DNA of 64,000 bases from the NCBI GenBank assembly GCA_964482035.1, contig CAYZVC010000001.1, positions 310,001 through 374,000 of the forward strand, written 5' to 3'. Shown piece by piece: positions 38,617 through 49,122 of this stretch; the first letter of the stretch is position 1, and each line of letters begins with the position of its first letter. A program made the position numbers and the translations under genes. The stretch is from JANJWP01 sp964482035 (lineage in GTDB: Bacteria > Patescibacteriota > Gracilibacteria > BD1-5 > UBA2023). The notes beneath the pieces were generated by a model that was given only the letters and a program-made list of their open reading frames with translations, did not search any database and was not told where the DNA came from.

Positions 38617-40326
38617 CTATTCTTGTTTAATGAGTCAGAGGCGAACGTTTGAACGTTCGAGCATAATTCGGAATTCCGTCAGACTTCACGAGCAGCTTAC
38701 GTTGAGTTCGTCGTCCGAGTGGGCGCGTGCGAATTTCATGAGAGGTGAAATGATTTTGCTCACCATCTCGTTCTTATTCTGGGAATAACTCGAAGCGGGC
38801 AAAGCCCTGTTCGGTATTTCACTTCCTATCCGCTCGATAAGCATTTCGAAAAGATCGCTTGCGGCGTTTTGCGAAGGAATTTCTTTCGAAGTGAGCCTTC
38901 TTCCGTTGAAATAGACTTTCTTGCTTATCGAATCGAATAGGATTTCCCCCTCCTTTCTGGAAATCGCTTCAAGGTAACCGCAATTGCTCCTGTTTCCAAA
39001 ACTGTCGAGAAGCAGTATTCTTCTTCCCTTGGTCCGTACGTCCCCTTTCTGGTTTTTTAGGATTTCCACGGATTGCGACGAGGTTCAGCCTTCGTAATTC
39101 GAGTACAGGATTTCCATTCAGGGGAATTGTCCGATTTTTTCGCGTACCGTTGATTCCACAGCATTACGGACGCTTCATTTTTCCCCAACTACGAGGTATG
39201 ATCAGCCGTATTTTCCCGAGTATAAGGGAGTAATGCCGATTTCTGCGTCGCACTTGTGTCGGATATCTTCGTACAGGATTCTAGCGAACGCTCACTGTTC
39301 GCTTATCATCGACAAAAGCGCCCTCGAGTTGTTGAGGTTTCCGACGAACCTTCCCGTAAGCGAGTCGTCTGCCCATCAGAATTTTCACATTCGTTCCAAG
39401 AGTTCCATGCCTCGGAAGTTCAAATGTTTCTTCACGTCCCTGAAAGCCGAGTATCCTAATCACTCTATTGCGGCTTCATCCGGTTTCCCGTCTTTTTCCG
39501 GTACTCTCGATATTTCTCTCAGGAAGCTCCCCAGCCTTTCTTTTTCGAACGCGTCCGATTGTCGGATTTCTTCGATGGATTCGCTGTTTCCGGGAATTCA
39601 ACTGTAAATGATCCAGGTATCGATGGGGAGTTGGTTCGCCGAATCGGAATCTTCGGAAAGTTTCCTTTCCCATAGGCGGATATTCGCCAAATCGCTCGAT
39701 TCGGCATCGAATTCGTCTCAAAAGTACGCTACCGGTCATCCGAATGACGAATACGAATTTCGAATGCCCTGCGCCATGGTGTTTCAGGAACGCGGTTTCA
39801 TCGAAAGTTTCCATGCGAAGTCGATGAGTTCGCGCTTTCTGCCGTCGTCGAGTTCCTCAGATGAGCGTGGCATTCCGCCCTCGTCTCAGGTGAGCAGGGT
39901 TTCTATTGCGTACGCGAGCGCAGCGTTCACCGTTTCCGTAAAGCCGATTGATCGGCCTCTCGGTATTTCACAGAGTGCTCAAATTTCGATTCAGCCATCG
40001 AATCATGCTTCTTCAAGCCGTGCCGTTATTATGCTTTCGTTCACTGCGATGGACGAGGACCATTCCGACCATTCGGTTCTTTTGAAGCCGTTTGCGCCCA
40101 TATAGGAATCGATCCAAGCGAACTTCGCTCAACCTCAGGCAGCCCGCCTGATTCATACGTAGCACTTAAGCGGGAGCTTGCTTCGTACGAGAGGGAATTT
40201 CGACGCATGGTCGATAAGCTCGTTGCTCCACGGCATCGAATAGTTTGCCGAGGTGACTATCTCGAATTCTTCAAAGAAGTTTCGGTACGTTTCCTGGTGC
40301 GCTTCTCGTATCTTGACAGAATTCAT
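38617..40326 (-). CDS. GHMP-kinase-like protein with extra C-terminal region
   Basis: 569 residues with about 21 UGA-Gly codons, so it is invisible under the standard code apart from fragments. Residues 1-370 show features of a GHMP sugar kinase: ALCEIPRGRSIGFTETVNA (ATP loop P-x-G-x-x-x-G/S), GIRNSYSSFGGPVAYFG (Asp/GG region of HddA-like kinases), TWIIYSGIPGNSES, and ITPLYSGKYGGSYLVVG (motif III glycine loop). The last 170 residues are additional; DSISKKVYFNGRRLTSKEI with following helices is compatible with a winged helix. Stop UAG. Function is inferred from motifs only; it could be an inactive relative. Co-operonic with the S4 protein. Confidence 0.55.
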
Positions 40327-40400
40327 ATATCCAAAGTGGTTGAGATATTGCGCCTTTGAATTCTTATGTTTTGGTTTGGAAAGAAACGGAAAAATCCAAG

Positions 40401-40437
40401 AAAAAATCAGGTAAACGCAAAAGCGCGTACCTGATTT
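40401..40437 (-). terminator. Hairpin with T run between glmS and the GHMP-like gene
   Basis: AAATCAGGTA and TACCTGATTT arms with an inner CGC/GCG pairing and six T on the minus strand. It lies 124 bases after the glmS stop and 75 bases before the next gene, so it is the glmS terminator or an attenuator. Confidence 0.65.
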
Positions 40438-40560
40438 ATGAAAAGTTGGGAAATATAAGAGTCGCTTTCATCCTTTGATGGGTGAATAGGCTTCTTACTA
40501 ACCGATAATATTTCTAATAATTATTAATCAAGTAAAAATATTAAAAGTCAACCAAGAGAT
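40438..40560. other. AT-rich intergenic stretch downstream of glmS
   Basis: No gene. Very AT-rich at 40503-40550, with TTGATT, 16 bp, ATTATC on the minus strand that could be a promoter for the GHMP-like gene; the hairpin at 40401-40437 would then sit in its leader. Confidence 0.3.
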
Positions 40561-42414
40561 CTATTTCACCGTCACGCTCTTCGCCAAATTCCTCGGCCTA
40601 TCGATTTCCCTTCCGAGCGTCAACGCCGCATGGTAGGCGAGCAATTGTCCAACCACGGTGGCCGCAAAGCCGAAGGTGAGCCCCGGAGCATTGGGGATGA
40701 CGATGTTCCAATCGGCTTCTGCAACCGGTTTGGCACTGATGGCGAGCACTTTGCCACCTCGTGCGCGGATTTCGGCCACGCTCGACTTGTTCTGCGAGAA
40801 GAGCGAATCGTCTGGGAGAAGGATTACCGACGGGCAGTTCTCGTCGATGAGCGCCAACGTGCCGTGCTTGAGTTCGCCAAGGGGCATGGCGTGGGCGTGG
40901 AGGTAGGTGATCTCTTTGAACTTCAGCGCCGCCTCCGCCGCGATGGGGAGCATATGCCCGCGTCAGAGAAAAAAGAGGTGCTGGTATCTGGAGAGTTCTT
41001 TGGCCGTACGTTCTATAGACACAGTGTTCGAGAGAACTTCCTGCATGATTTCGGAAAGCTTCGAGAGCTCTTCGAGCGCGCTGCGGTATTTTCTGAAATC
41101 CTCTCACCGCTTGATGGCGTAAAACAGCGCCAAGAGCTGCACGGTGGCGAGTTGGGCAGTAAAGGCTTTGGTGGATGCCACGCCCACTTCGGTTCAGGCG
41201 CGGGTGAAGAGGCCGAAATCGGTGAGTCGGGAAATCGAAGAACCTACCACGTTGACGATACCGAAGGTCTTGCCGCCTTGGGCCTTGATGAATTTCAACG
41301 GCTCGATGGCGTCGGCAGTTTCACCCGATTGCGAGATGAAAACGTAGAGCGTCTTAGGGTCGATTTTGACGGGGGCGTTCAAAAATTCGCTCGCGATTTC
41401 GGCAGTGGCGCTCATTCAGGCGAATTCCCTGAACGCGTAGCTTCCCGCCCATCCCGAGTGGAAAGACGTTCCGCAGGCGATGAATTTCACGCGCTCGATA
41501 TCCGCGTCCCGAAGGTCTTGGAAGGCGGCGGCGTTGAGTACGAGGTCTTTAAAATCCGCGCGCCCTTGGAACACGGCCTTCATGATCTTGGGCTGTTCGA
41601 AAATTTCTTTGAGCATGAAGTGGGCGAAATCGCCCTTGTCGGCCTTGAGGCTTTCGGTCTCCACGCGTTCGAACGGACGCGAAACGAGCGATCATTCGGA
41701 TTTGATTTCGTAGCTTCCGTCCGGCTTCACGCGGACGAGGTCGCCGTCGTCGAGAAACGTCACCTGGTCGGCATATCCCGCAAGGGCCTGCACGTCTGAC
41801 GCGAAGAAGCATTCGCCGGTCTTGGGATTGCGGCCGAAAACGAGCGGGCTACCGTATTTGACCCCGATGAGTTCGCCCGGAAAATCGGAATGCATGACGA
41901 GGAGCGCGTACGCCCCTTCGAGACGCGGCAAAACGGCCTCGACTGCTTGGATGAGCGCGTCGGGGCTTCCGGTACGCAGACGCGCGGCGGTTTCTTTTCC
42001 GAGAAGTTTCGCCACGATTTCCGAGTCGGTCTGTCCGTAGAACGAGGTTCAGGACTTCTTCAACTCTTCCGCGATTTCGACGTAGTTTTCGACGATGCCG
42101 TTATGTACGAGGAAAAGCCGGCTTTCGCTATCGGAATGCGGATGGGTGTTTTCGATCGTCACTCCTCCATGGGTGGCCCAGCGTGTATGAGCGATTCCGT
42201 ATGAGAATTCGGATTCGGGTTTTCGGGTGTTGGAGACTTCGTTCACCAATGCCGATACTTTGCCTACGGCCTTGAAGGTTTCCACTCCGTGCGCCGCGTT
42301 TCCGACGGCGATTCCGGCGGAATCGTACCCGCGGTATTCGAGCCTTTCGAGCCCGTGGAGGAGGATCTTGTCGGCGTCTTTGCGGTTACCCGCGTAGGCG
42401 AAGATTCAGCACAT
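40561..42414 (-). CDS. glmS: Glutamine-fructose-6-phosphate aminotransferase (isomerizing)
   Basis: Makes glucosamine-6-phosphate. 617 residues. The Ntn glutaminase starts MCGIFAYAG with catalytic Cys2 and Gly3 from UGA; HTRWATHG, HPHSDSESRLFLVHNGI and YGQTDSE follow. Two SIS domains: ACGTSFHSGWAGSYAF, FISQSGETADAIE, EVGVASTKAFTAQ, then LGRGHMLPIAAEAALKFKE and ENCPSVILLPDD. The C-terminus ends IDRPRNLAKSVTVK with the usual PRNLAKSVTVE-type motif. About seven UGA-Gly codons, including FARE-AG-MSAT at the domain linker; stop UAG. Starts 14 bases after the GT4 gene at 42428, likely one operon. Feeds UDP-GlcNAc and peptidoglycan or glycan synthesis. No glmS ribozyme seen. Confidence 0.96.
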
Positions 42415-42427
42415 TTTCCGGTGTGGG

Positions 42428-43702
42428 TTAGATGAGTGATTCGATGTGCTCAAGCAGCTTCCTTTGAAAGATCTTCTTGTCGAATTTCGAAGCGTACCTG
42501 CGGATGTCGTAGGCGCTCCAGCGGCGGGTTTCGAACGATTCGATGGCCTCGTTGAGGCTTTCGGGGGTCTGTTCCATGAAGAACGTCCCCGACAATCCCT
42601 CTTTGACGGTTTCGAGCGCTCATCCCTTGCCGTAGGCGATTACGGGCGTTCCGCATGCCATGGCTTCGAGCGGCACGATGCCGAAGTCTTCTTCCGGCGG
42701 GAATACGAACGCCTTGGCCTTTTGGAAGAGCCTGACCTTTTCATCGTTGCTTACCCCGATCGCCCATTCGATGTTGGGCTGGGATTTCTTGAAAAGTTCT
42801 TTGAAGAGCGCGTTTTCGGTGGAAGTGGCGATCACGAGCCGCTTGCCGGAAGCGTTGAACGCGTCGACGAGCAGGTCGAATTTCTTATAGGGGATGATGC
42901 GCCCCACGGCGAGATAGTAGTCTTCTTTTTCGGTCTCCACCACGAATTTTTCGGTATCGATTCCCGGGGTGATTACCGTCGCCGGGCGGCGGTAGTATTT
43001 GGCGATGCGTTTGGCGGTATTGTTCGAATTGGCTACGAAATCGTCCACGCGGTCGGCGGCGTCGCGGTCCCACTCGCGCAATCTCTTCAGCATCATGGGC
43101 ATCACGAGCCTCGCCAAGGGGTTGAAAATGCCGAACTCGAGCATCTTTTGGTACTCGTGGGTATGGCTCCAGTAGTAGCGGGTGGGGGAATGGCAGTAGC
43201 ACACGTGCACGGTCTCGGGCTTGGTGATGACGCCCTTGGACTCCGCGCTCGAAGACGAAATGACCACGTCGTACTCCGAGAGGTCGAAAGATTCGAAGGC
43301 GTACGGCCTGAGCCACGGAAAGAGCTTGGGACGCGAACGTACGAACGGGATCTTCTGCAGGAAGCTCGTGGTGACTTTGGTATTTCCCAGAAGTTTCGTA
43401 AATTTTTCTGGAAAATAGACCGACGAATACACGTCCGCCTGAGGGAAGAGTTCGAGCATGTCGGCGAGTACCTGTTCGGCGCCGCCCCAGTCTTTGAGCC
43501 AATCGCAGACGATGGCGATTTTTTTGTCCGGCAGCCCTGGCGTGATGCGGGACGCATGGAAGGGGAGCGCACCGTTTTCCTCGAGGTTTTCGAGAGCGAC
43601 TTCGTCCGGTCCGACCGCTTCCTCGGGATACTCCGGAGTTTCGCCTACGGAGGCGGTTTCCACGGCTTCTTGCGTGAAATTTCCGTTAACGTTTTCTGCC
43701 AT
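42428..43702 (-). CDS. GT4-family glycosyltransferase, WbaZ-like
   Basis: 424 residues. An acidic extension of about 55 residues precedes the enzyme (KKIAIVCDWLKDWGGAEQVL). Then VHVCYCHSPTRYYWSH, NSNNTAKRIAKYYRR, ITPGIDTEKF, and the donor motif PPEEDFGIVPLEAMACGTPV followed by IAYGKGGALETV with the last Gly from UGA, the signature of WbaZ-type mannosyltransferases. Stop UAA. It is divergent from the GT4 at 43765 and upstream of glmS. A mannosyltransferase would match the GDP-mannose supply in the window. Confidence 0.88.
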
Positions 43703-43746
43703 AGCGCTTTACAAAGGATTAGGCTCGTGTAGGATTCGGCCGAAAG

Positions 43747-43752
43747 TATACC
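43747..43752 (+). promoter_or_regulatory. -10 box upstream of the GT4 gene at 43765
   Basis: TATACC 12 bases before the ATG; start of transcription is expected about 6 bases before the start codon. No good -35 box. Confidence 0.35.
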
Positions 43753-43764
43753 GCCCCACACGAT

Positions 43765-44937
43765 ATGGCCAAACCGAAAATCTGCATTCTCCACGACTTT
43801 TTTCTCTACCGCTGAGGAGCCGAACGGTTCGACGTGATGGCCGCCGAAGCCGCGGGTGCCGACATCGCCGCCGCATACTTCGACCAAGGAAGCTTCGATC
43901 TCGATTCCATGGGATTCGAAGGGAAGAAAATAGCGTTCTCCAGAAGGGCGTTTCCGGAATCGGGAGAATTCTCCGGACCGCTCGAGAAATGGCTCGATGC
44001 CAAATTCCCCGACCGTATCAAGCGCATGGTCCGCTACGCGCTCTTCAAGCTGGCAGTCCGCTTCAAAACGGGTTTCCTGAAAGCATACGACGTGGTGGTA
44101 TTTTCCGGCGATACGCTTTCCGCGGTCGCGAAGTGTCGGAAGGACGCCGTAAAAATCTGCTATTTCCACTCGATCCCGCGTTACCTCTTCGATCAGAAGG
44201 ATCTCTATCTCGCCAAGGTTCCCTCGTATCTCAAGTGGCCGTATCTCGCGGTTCGGTTCTGCGTCACGAAGAATTTTTTCAGGAATCTCGCCAAGGTTTC
44301 GAAAATCTACGTGAACGGCGAAAATCTCCGTTCGTACTGTGCCGAATACCTCGGCCGCGAATCAGAAATCCTCTATCCTCCGGTGGATACCGCCGAATTC
44401 GCTCCTTGCGACCCCTCCGAGAAAGGCGACTACTACGTCTCTTTTTCGAAACTCGCGACGTTCAAGCGCGTCGACGTCGTCGTCCGGGCGTTCAAAGAAA
44501 TGCCCGATAAGAAGCTCTTGGTCGTGCATGGCGTCAATGATCCCCAAAAAGACGAAATCACCGCTTTGGCGGAAGGCGCGCCCAATATCGAATTGCGCAT
44601 TCTCGAAGACAATTCCGAACTTCCCGGCATCGTCGCTCGGGCGATAGCTACGCTTTTCGTTTCGAAAAACGAGGATTTCTGAATGGTCGCTATCGAGTCC
44701 ATGGCGGCCGGAACTCCCGTTATCGGCGCTGACTCCGGGGGCATAAAGGAAACCGTCGTAGCGGGGGAGACCGGCGTATTCGTCCCGGAAGTCTTCTCCC
44801 TTGATGACCTGCAGAAAGCGGTTACGGATATGACTCTCGAAAAAAGCCTCTCGATGCGCGACGCCTGTCTTAAGCGTGCCGAAGAATTTTGAAGGGAACG
44901 TTTCGAAAGGGAAATTCGGAAGTCCTTCGCGAAATAG
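43765..44937 (+). CDS. GT4-family glycosyltransferase
   Basis: 390 residues. The start KPKICILHDFFLYRGGAERF has the first Gly of GGAE from UGA. YFHSIPRYLFDQ, YVNGENLRSYC, PVDTAEFAPC and the donor motif FVSKNEDFGMVAIESMAAG (Gly of EDFG from UGA) then TPVIGADSGGIKETV are diagnostic. A third UGA precedes the last 12 residues (EEFGRERFER) before UAG. Divergent partner of the WbaZ-like gene at 42428; both probably add mannose-type sugars. Confidence 0.88.
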
Positions 44938-45012
44938 CCGAGAACCTCTCGATTTTTTGCTCCCCGGGTGGCCATGTGCTACGATGGGCGGGTATTTCGT
45001 TTTTCTTCGAAC

Positions 45013-45600
45013 ATGTCCCCTTCCGTACCGGAGTCTTCGGCCGTTTCCGAACAGCCAGAGCAGAACGTCGCGCAAATTACGGCCGATTGGTACAAGGTCT
45101 CGTCCCTTGCCGACATCATCGCCTCGCTCGATACTCTTCCTTTCCCTCCGAACCATATTCCCGAGTCCGATGCTGACGGGTCGGTAACCAAGGTCGTTTT
45201 CGCTCGACTTTGCCAGCAGAACCCGCGTTTGGCGGTACGGTATGCCGACGGCCGTTTAGTCAAACGTTCCGAGAACGGTCAGGGGCTCGATTATTATTTC
45301 ATCCCTAAGCGCGACGGATACGAGTTCCACGTCCATCACGTCGACGAGAACGGAGAATGGGTGCGTGACGCGTACGAGATGGACGCGCAGGGAAACGTGA
45401 AATTCGTCGCCTACGTGACGCAGAAGAACGAGGGCAGGTATTACGCTGACCTTGATTTGGCAGATGCCCACGGCCATATGGCGGAGCCGAAATTCTCGGA
45501 TTATACCGGTTCGGTTCCCCCGTCCGTCCATGATCCGATAGCCAACGTCGGAAAAGTCCGCCAGGTCGTCAGCCGCATCGTCGACGCCGCGGTACTGTAG
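45013..45600 (+). CDS. Unknown 195-residue protein
   Basis: Not recognised. Starts MSPSVPESSAVSEQPEQNVA, so a Ser/Glu/Pro-rich flexible N-terminus precedes a globular part rich in Tyr, His and Asp (YYFIPKRDGYEFHVHHVDEN, GRYYADLDLADAHGHM). The ATG at 45013 is preferred over 44968 because a TACGAT -10-like box and low-complexity sequence lie between. No UGA codon. Stop UAG, followed by a terminator; monocistronic. Confidence 0.65.
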   Translation: MSPSVPESSAVSEQPEQNVAQITADWYKVSSLADIIASLDTLPFPPNHIPESDADGSVTKVVFARLCQQNPRLAVRYADGRLVKRSENGQGLDYYFIPKRDGYEFHVHHVDENGEWVRDAYEMDAQGNVKFVAYVTQKNEGRYYADLDLADAHGHMAEPKFSDYTGSVPPSVHDPIANVGKVRQVVSRIVDAAVL

Positions 45601-45620
45601 CCGCCAAGAGCGCGTTTTTG

Positions 45621-45650
45621 AAATCCCCCCGTTCGAACGAGGGGATTTTT
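45621..45650. terminator. Terminator between convergent genes
   Basis: AAATCCCC and GGGGATTT arms around a 12-base palindromic loop containing GTTCGAAC; T run on the plus strand. Confidence 0.75.
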
Positions 45651-45655
45651 CAGGC

Positions 45656-46126
45656 TTATTTTTTCGCGAATGAGAGTTCGTTTCCGGAGACCTCGTTCAA
45701 TATCGCCGACACTTCGGAGTGGAAACGCCGGATTTTATGGGCCAAAAGGTCGTGGAACTGGGTGATGTGCCCCCTCGATAACGCCCGTACTGCTTGCTTT
45801 GAAGTCCATTCGACCGCTCATTGCGTAGACACGGTCTTGAATTTTTCCCGACTTTCGTGGTATTTTCGAAGGTATTCGCAATCTTGCTTCAGCCTGATGG
45901 CACTTTCCTTAAGTTCTTCCGCCGCGCTTCTGGCGTGGGGCTTCTTTCGTGCGGCTGATTCGAGGGCGTCCATGGCGCGGTTCACGTATTCGAGGGCGAT
46001 CCTCGCGGATTCGCGGAATCCGAATTCGTTGAACGAAAGAAGCGCGACGCGGTGCATTTCGCGTCACTGGAACGGTTCGGTTCTCGCCCGGCGCTTCTCC
46101 GGTATGGCTTCGGAGCTCGTTTTCAC
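45656..46126 (-). CDS. Helical protein of unknown function
   Basis: About 156 residues if GTG at 46126 is the start; an internal ATG at 46057 gives 133 residues. Almost entirely alpha-helical and charged (ARIALEYVNRAMDALESAA, SAIRLKQDCEYLRKYHES), so a helical bundle is likely. One UGA-Gly splits the middle (STQGAVEWTS) and another lies upstream of the internal ATG. Stop UAA. Divergent from lepA. Confidence 0.55.
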
Positions 46127-46233
46127 GTGCCGATTATCTCCGTTTCGGTTTGAGGAATCAAGGCGCGAACGTGGTTTTTTTCTGAAGACCGCGTCCGGGA
46201 CGTTGCGGAGTTCGGCGTTTGAGGCGGTTTCCT

Positions 46234-46261
46234 TTGACCGGCAAGCGCTTTCCGATAGAAT
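46234..46261 (+). promoter_or_regulatory. lepA promoter
   Basis: TTGACC at 46234-46239, 16-bp spacer, TAGAAT at 46256-46261; leader of about 20 bases. Confidence 0.6.
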
Positions 46262-46287
46262 CCACCGCGTTTCAGCAACCCAACAAC

Positions 46288-48165
46288 ATGTCCAAATCCA
46301 TCCGCAATTTCTGCATCATCGCGCATATCGACCACGGAAAGTCCACTTTGGCCGACCGTTTGATCGAGATTACCGGCGCGATGCAGAAACGCGACATGCG
46401 CGCTCAGACCCTCGATACCATGGATATCGAACAGGAACGCGGCATCACCATCAAGCTCACGCCGGTCCGCATGGAATGGAAGGGCGTCGAATGCAACCTC
46501 ATCGACACTCCGGGGCACGTCGACTTCCAGTACGAAGTTTCGCGCTCTCTCGCGTCCGTCGAAGGCGCGGTGCTCGTCGTCGACGCCACCCAGGGCATCG
46601 AAGCGCAGACCCTTTCCAACGTCTATCTCGCCCTTGAGAACGACTTGGCCATCATCCCGGTTCTCAATAAGATCGACCTCCCGTCGGCCGACGTCGAACG
46701 CGTTTCGAAAGAAGTCTGTTCGCTCCTCGGTTGCGATCCTTCCGAAATCATTCCGGTTTCCGCCAAGACCGGCGAAAACGTCGAATCCATTCTCGACGCG
46801 GTCGTAGAGCGTTTCCCTGAACCGAAAAAGCTCGATAGCGAGTCCAAGCTCGTCCCCAACGCTTCCGAAAAGGCCGAATCCGGCGCGGTGAAGGCGCTCG
46901 TCTTCGACTCGCAGTACGACACCTACAAGGGCGTCGTGATCTACGTGAAGCTTTTTTCCGGCACCATCAAGAAGGGCGACAATCTCGAACTCATCCATAC
47001 CGGTTCGAAATTGGAAGCGCTCGAAGTGGGCTGCTTCCGTCCGAAATACGACCCTATCGGCATCATCGAAGAAGGCGAAATCGGGTACGTCGTCACCGGC
47101 CTCAAGACCGTCGCGGAAGCGAAGGTGGGCGATACGCTCTTTAAGGGCGCGTCCGACCGCAAGGTTCCGATCGACGGGTTCAAGCGCATTACCCCGTTCG
47201 TCTTCGCCGGCGTCTACCCGGTAGATACCGACGAGTACCCCAAACTCAAGGACTCGCTCGACAAGCTCATGTTGAACGACTCTTCGCTTTCCACGGAGAA
47301 CGAAGTATCTCCGGCTCTCGGCCACGGTTTCCGTTGTGGATTCCTCGGGCTTCTCCATCTCGACATCGTTAAGGAGCGCCTCTGGCGCGAGTTCGACATG
47401 GACGTCATCATGACCTCGCCGCAGGTCACTTACCGTGTCCTCGTCGCGGGAGACAAGGTGGCGGACTATCCGCGCAACCGTCCGGAACTTCTCCAACACG
47501 AAACCAAAACCGCTACGGCCATCTACGTCTCCAATCCGGAAGACTTGCCGAAGCCGGGCAACCTCATCCACATCGAGGAACCGATCGCCAAGATCGAAAT
47601 CATCACCCCGAGCGACTACGTGGGCGGCCTCATGCAGCTCTGCCAAGAACGCCGCGGACGCTTCAAAGCGCAGCACTACCTCGATTCGAACCGCGTAGTG
47701 ATGACCTACGAAATCCCCATGGCAGAACTCGTGGGCGACTTCTACGACGACCTCAAGAGCATCTCTTCCGGCTACGGTTCGCTTTCGTACGAATTCCTCC
47801 GCTACGAAATGGACGACCTCCACCGCCTCGACATCCTCGTCGCCGGCGAAAAGGTCGATGCGTTCTCGATGATCGTCCACTCGGGCCGCGCCCGCACCCT
47901 GGGCGGGAACATCTGCCGTAAGCTCAAGGACAACATCCCCAAGGCGCAGTTCGCCATCGCCATCCAGGCGGCGCTCGGCAATACCGTCATCGCCCGCGAA
48001 GACCTTTCCGCGCTCCGCAAGGACGTTACCGCCAAGCTCTATGGCGGCGACATCTCCCGCAAACGCAAGCTTCTCGAAAAACAGAAGGAAGGTAAGAAAA
48101 AAATGAAACAGTTCGGACGCGTTTCAATTCCTTCGGAAACGTTCGTGAATATTTTGAAGAAGTAG
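46288..48165 (+). CDS. lepA: Elongation factor 4 (LepA)
   Basis: Ribosome back-translocase GTPase, 625 residues, full length. G domain: AHIDHGKSTLADRL (G1), RGITIKL (G2), DTPGHVDF (G3), NKIDLP (G4), VSAKTG (G5). Domain II, then LGHGFRCGFLGLLHLDI and the LepA-specific C-terminus with YDLKS-like FYDDLKSISSGYGSLSYEF and GGNICRKLKDNIPKAQF, ending in a Lys-rich helix. No UGA codon in 625 codons although Gly is frequent, which fits avoidance of UGA in core genes. ATG 46288 matches other LepA starts. Confidence 0.97.
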   Translation: MSKSIRNFCIIAHIDHGKSTLADRLIEITGAMQKRDMRAQTLDTMDIEQERGITIKLTPVRMEWKGVECNLIDTPGHVDFQYEVSRSLASVEGAVLVVDATQGIEAQTLSNVYLALENDLAIIPVLNKIDLPSADVERVSKEVCSLLGCDPSEIIPVSAKTGENVESILDAVVERFPEPKKLDSESKLVPNASEKAESGAVKALVFDSQYDTYKGVVIYVKLFSGTIKKGDNLELIHTGSKLEALEVGCFRPKYDPIGIIEEGEIGYVVTGLKTVAEAKVGDTLFKGASDRKVPIDGFKRITPFVFAGVYPVDTDEYPKLKDSLDKLMLNDSSLSTENEVSPALGHGFRCGFLGLLHLDIVKERLWREFDMDVIMTSPQVTYRVLVAGDKVADYPRNRPELLQHETKTATAIYVSNPEDLPKPGNLIHIEEPIAKIEIITPSDYVGGLMQLCQERRGRFKAQHYLDSNRVVMTYEIPMAELVGDFYDDLKSISSGYGSLSYEFLRYEMDDLHRLDILVAGEKVDAFSMIVHSGRARTLGGNICRKLKDNIPKAQFAIAIQAALGNTVIAREDLSALRKDVTAKLYGGDISRKRKLLEKQKEGKKKMKQFGRVSIPSETFVNILKK

Positions 48166-48194
48166 CCCATCCCCGGTCTTCTAACGAAATTCCC

Positions 48195-49025
48195 ATGTCG
48201 TCCACGTTCTCGGTATTTTCAAGATTCGGACGTGCGGTTCGCGCTTCCTTCGTACGGCGTCTCGACCTCACCGTCGCGATGGTGGCGTTCCTATACGGGT
48301 TTTTCCTTTTAAGGGAATCGTTGGACCGTTCCGTTCCGGACGGTTTGGCCTATTACCTGTTCGACAACGGGTACGTGGTCCTGAAATACGTTTTTTGGTT
48401 CTTCCTCTCTTTGGCCGTGGTTCGGCTGGGGCTGGCGACGGAGCCGCACGGCGCGTCTTCGGGCGTCCCCTTCGTACGGCTGTTCGGCGAATCGCCGGCC
48501 TCGCTGCGCTCGCACTGGAAAACCTCCCTCCGTTTCACCCGCTACGTTTTCCTCTATTTGGCGATCGCGTTTTCCTCTTTTTTCGTCCTTACGAAAATCG
48601 TGGGCTTCGCGTTTCCGAAAATCTATATTCCCATGGAGGCGGCGTATCTTTTCGTGAAGGTTTGCTGGTCGCTCGCATCCGTTTTTCTCGTTTACCGGCT
48701 GATACGCGCCATTTTCGTAATGCCGAACGCCGTCGCTCTCTGACGTGACGACGAGGGGGTTTTCGCCGAATCCCTAAAATCGACTTCGTGAAAGTGGTGG
48801 GCGATCTTTTTCAACGTCCTCTTCTTTTACGTGGTCACGAGGTTGGCGAGGGGTATCGCGGTATTTTTCATGGGCTTCGCGTTCGCGAGCCTCGGAATCG
48901 ACAGATCGATCTGAGAGGCGTTCGTACCGATTCCGTATTTCCTCCAGTTCGCCCTTTTTCCGTTCTTCCTTCTCGAACTGTACGGGGATTACTTCCGGAA
49001 TCCGGTTTCTGACCAGAAGGCGTAA
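48195..49025 (+). CDS. Multi-pass membrane protein, unknown
   Basis: 276 residues with about six hydrophobic segments (for example TVAMVAFLYGFFLL, VLKYVFWFFLSLAVVRL, YVFLYLAIAFSSFFVL, AIFFNVLFFYVVTRL). Three UGA-Gly codons occur in the last 100 residues (VALGRDDEGV, TSGKWWAIFF, RSIGEAFVPIP); stopping at the first would lose two membrane helices. Stop UAA. Starts 29 bases after lepA and ends before the ndk promoter, so it is co-transcribed with lepA. No family recognised. Confidence 0.65.
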
Positions 49026-49060
49026 TTTTGTGGCCGGCCGTCATCTGCTAGCATTTTCCT

Positions 49061-49088
49061 TTGATTCGGAGCCTCCATTCCATATAAT
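49061..49088 (+). promoter_or_regulatory. ndk promoter
   Basis: TTGATT at 49061-49066, 16-bp spacer, consensus TATAAT at 49083-49088; leader of about 28 bases. Confidence 0.65.
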
Positions 49089-49122
49089 CCCCGCGTCTTA
49101 AAACTCTTTTTTCTTTCCAACC

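Noticed and set aside
40561..40700. glmS ribozyme or riboswitch near glmS
   Set aside because: The upstream side of glmS is another coding gene 14 bases away, leaving no room for a leader RNA.
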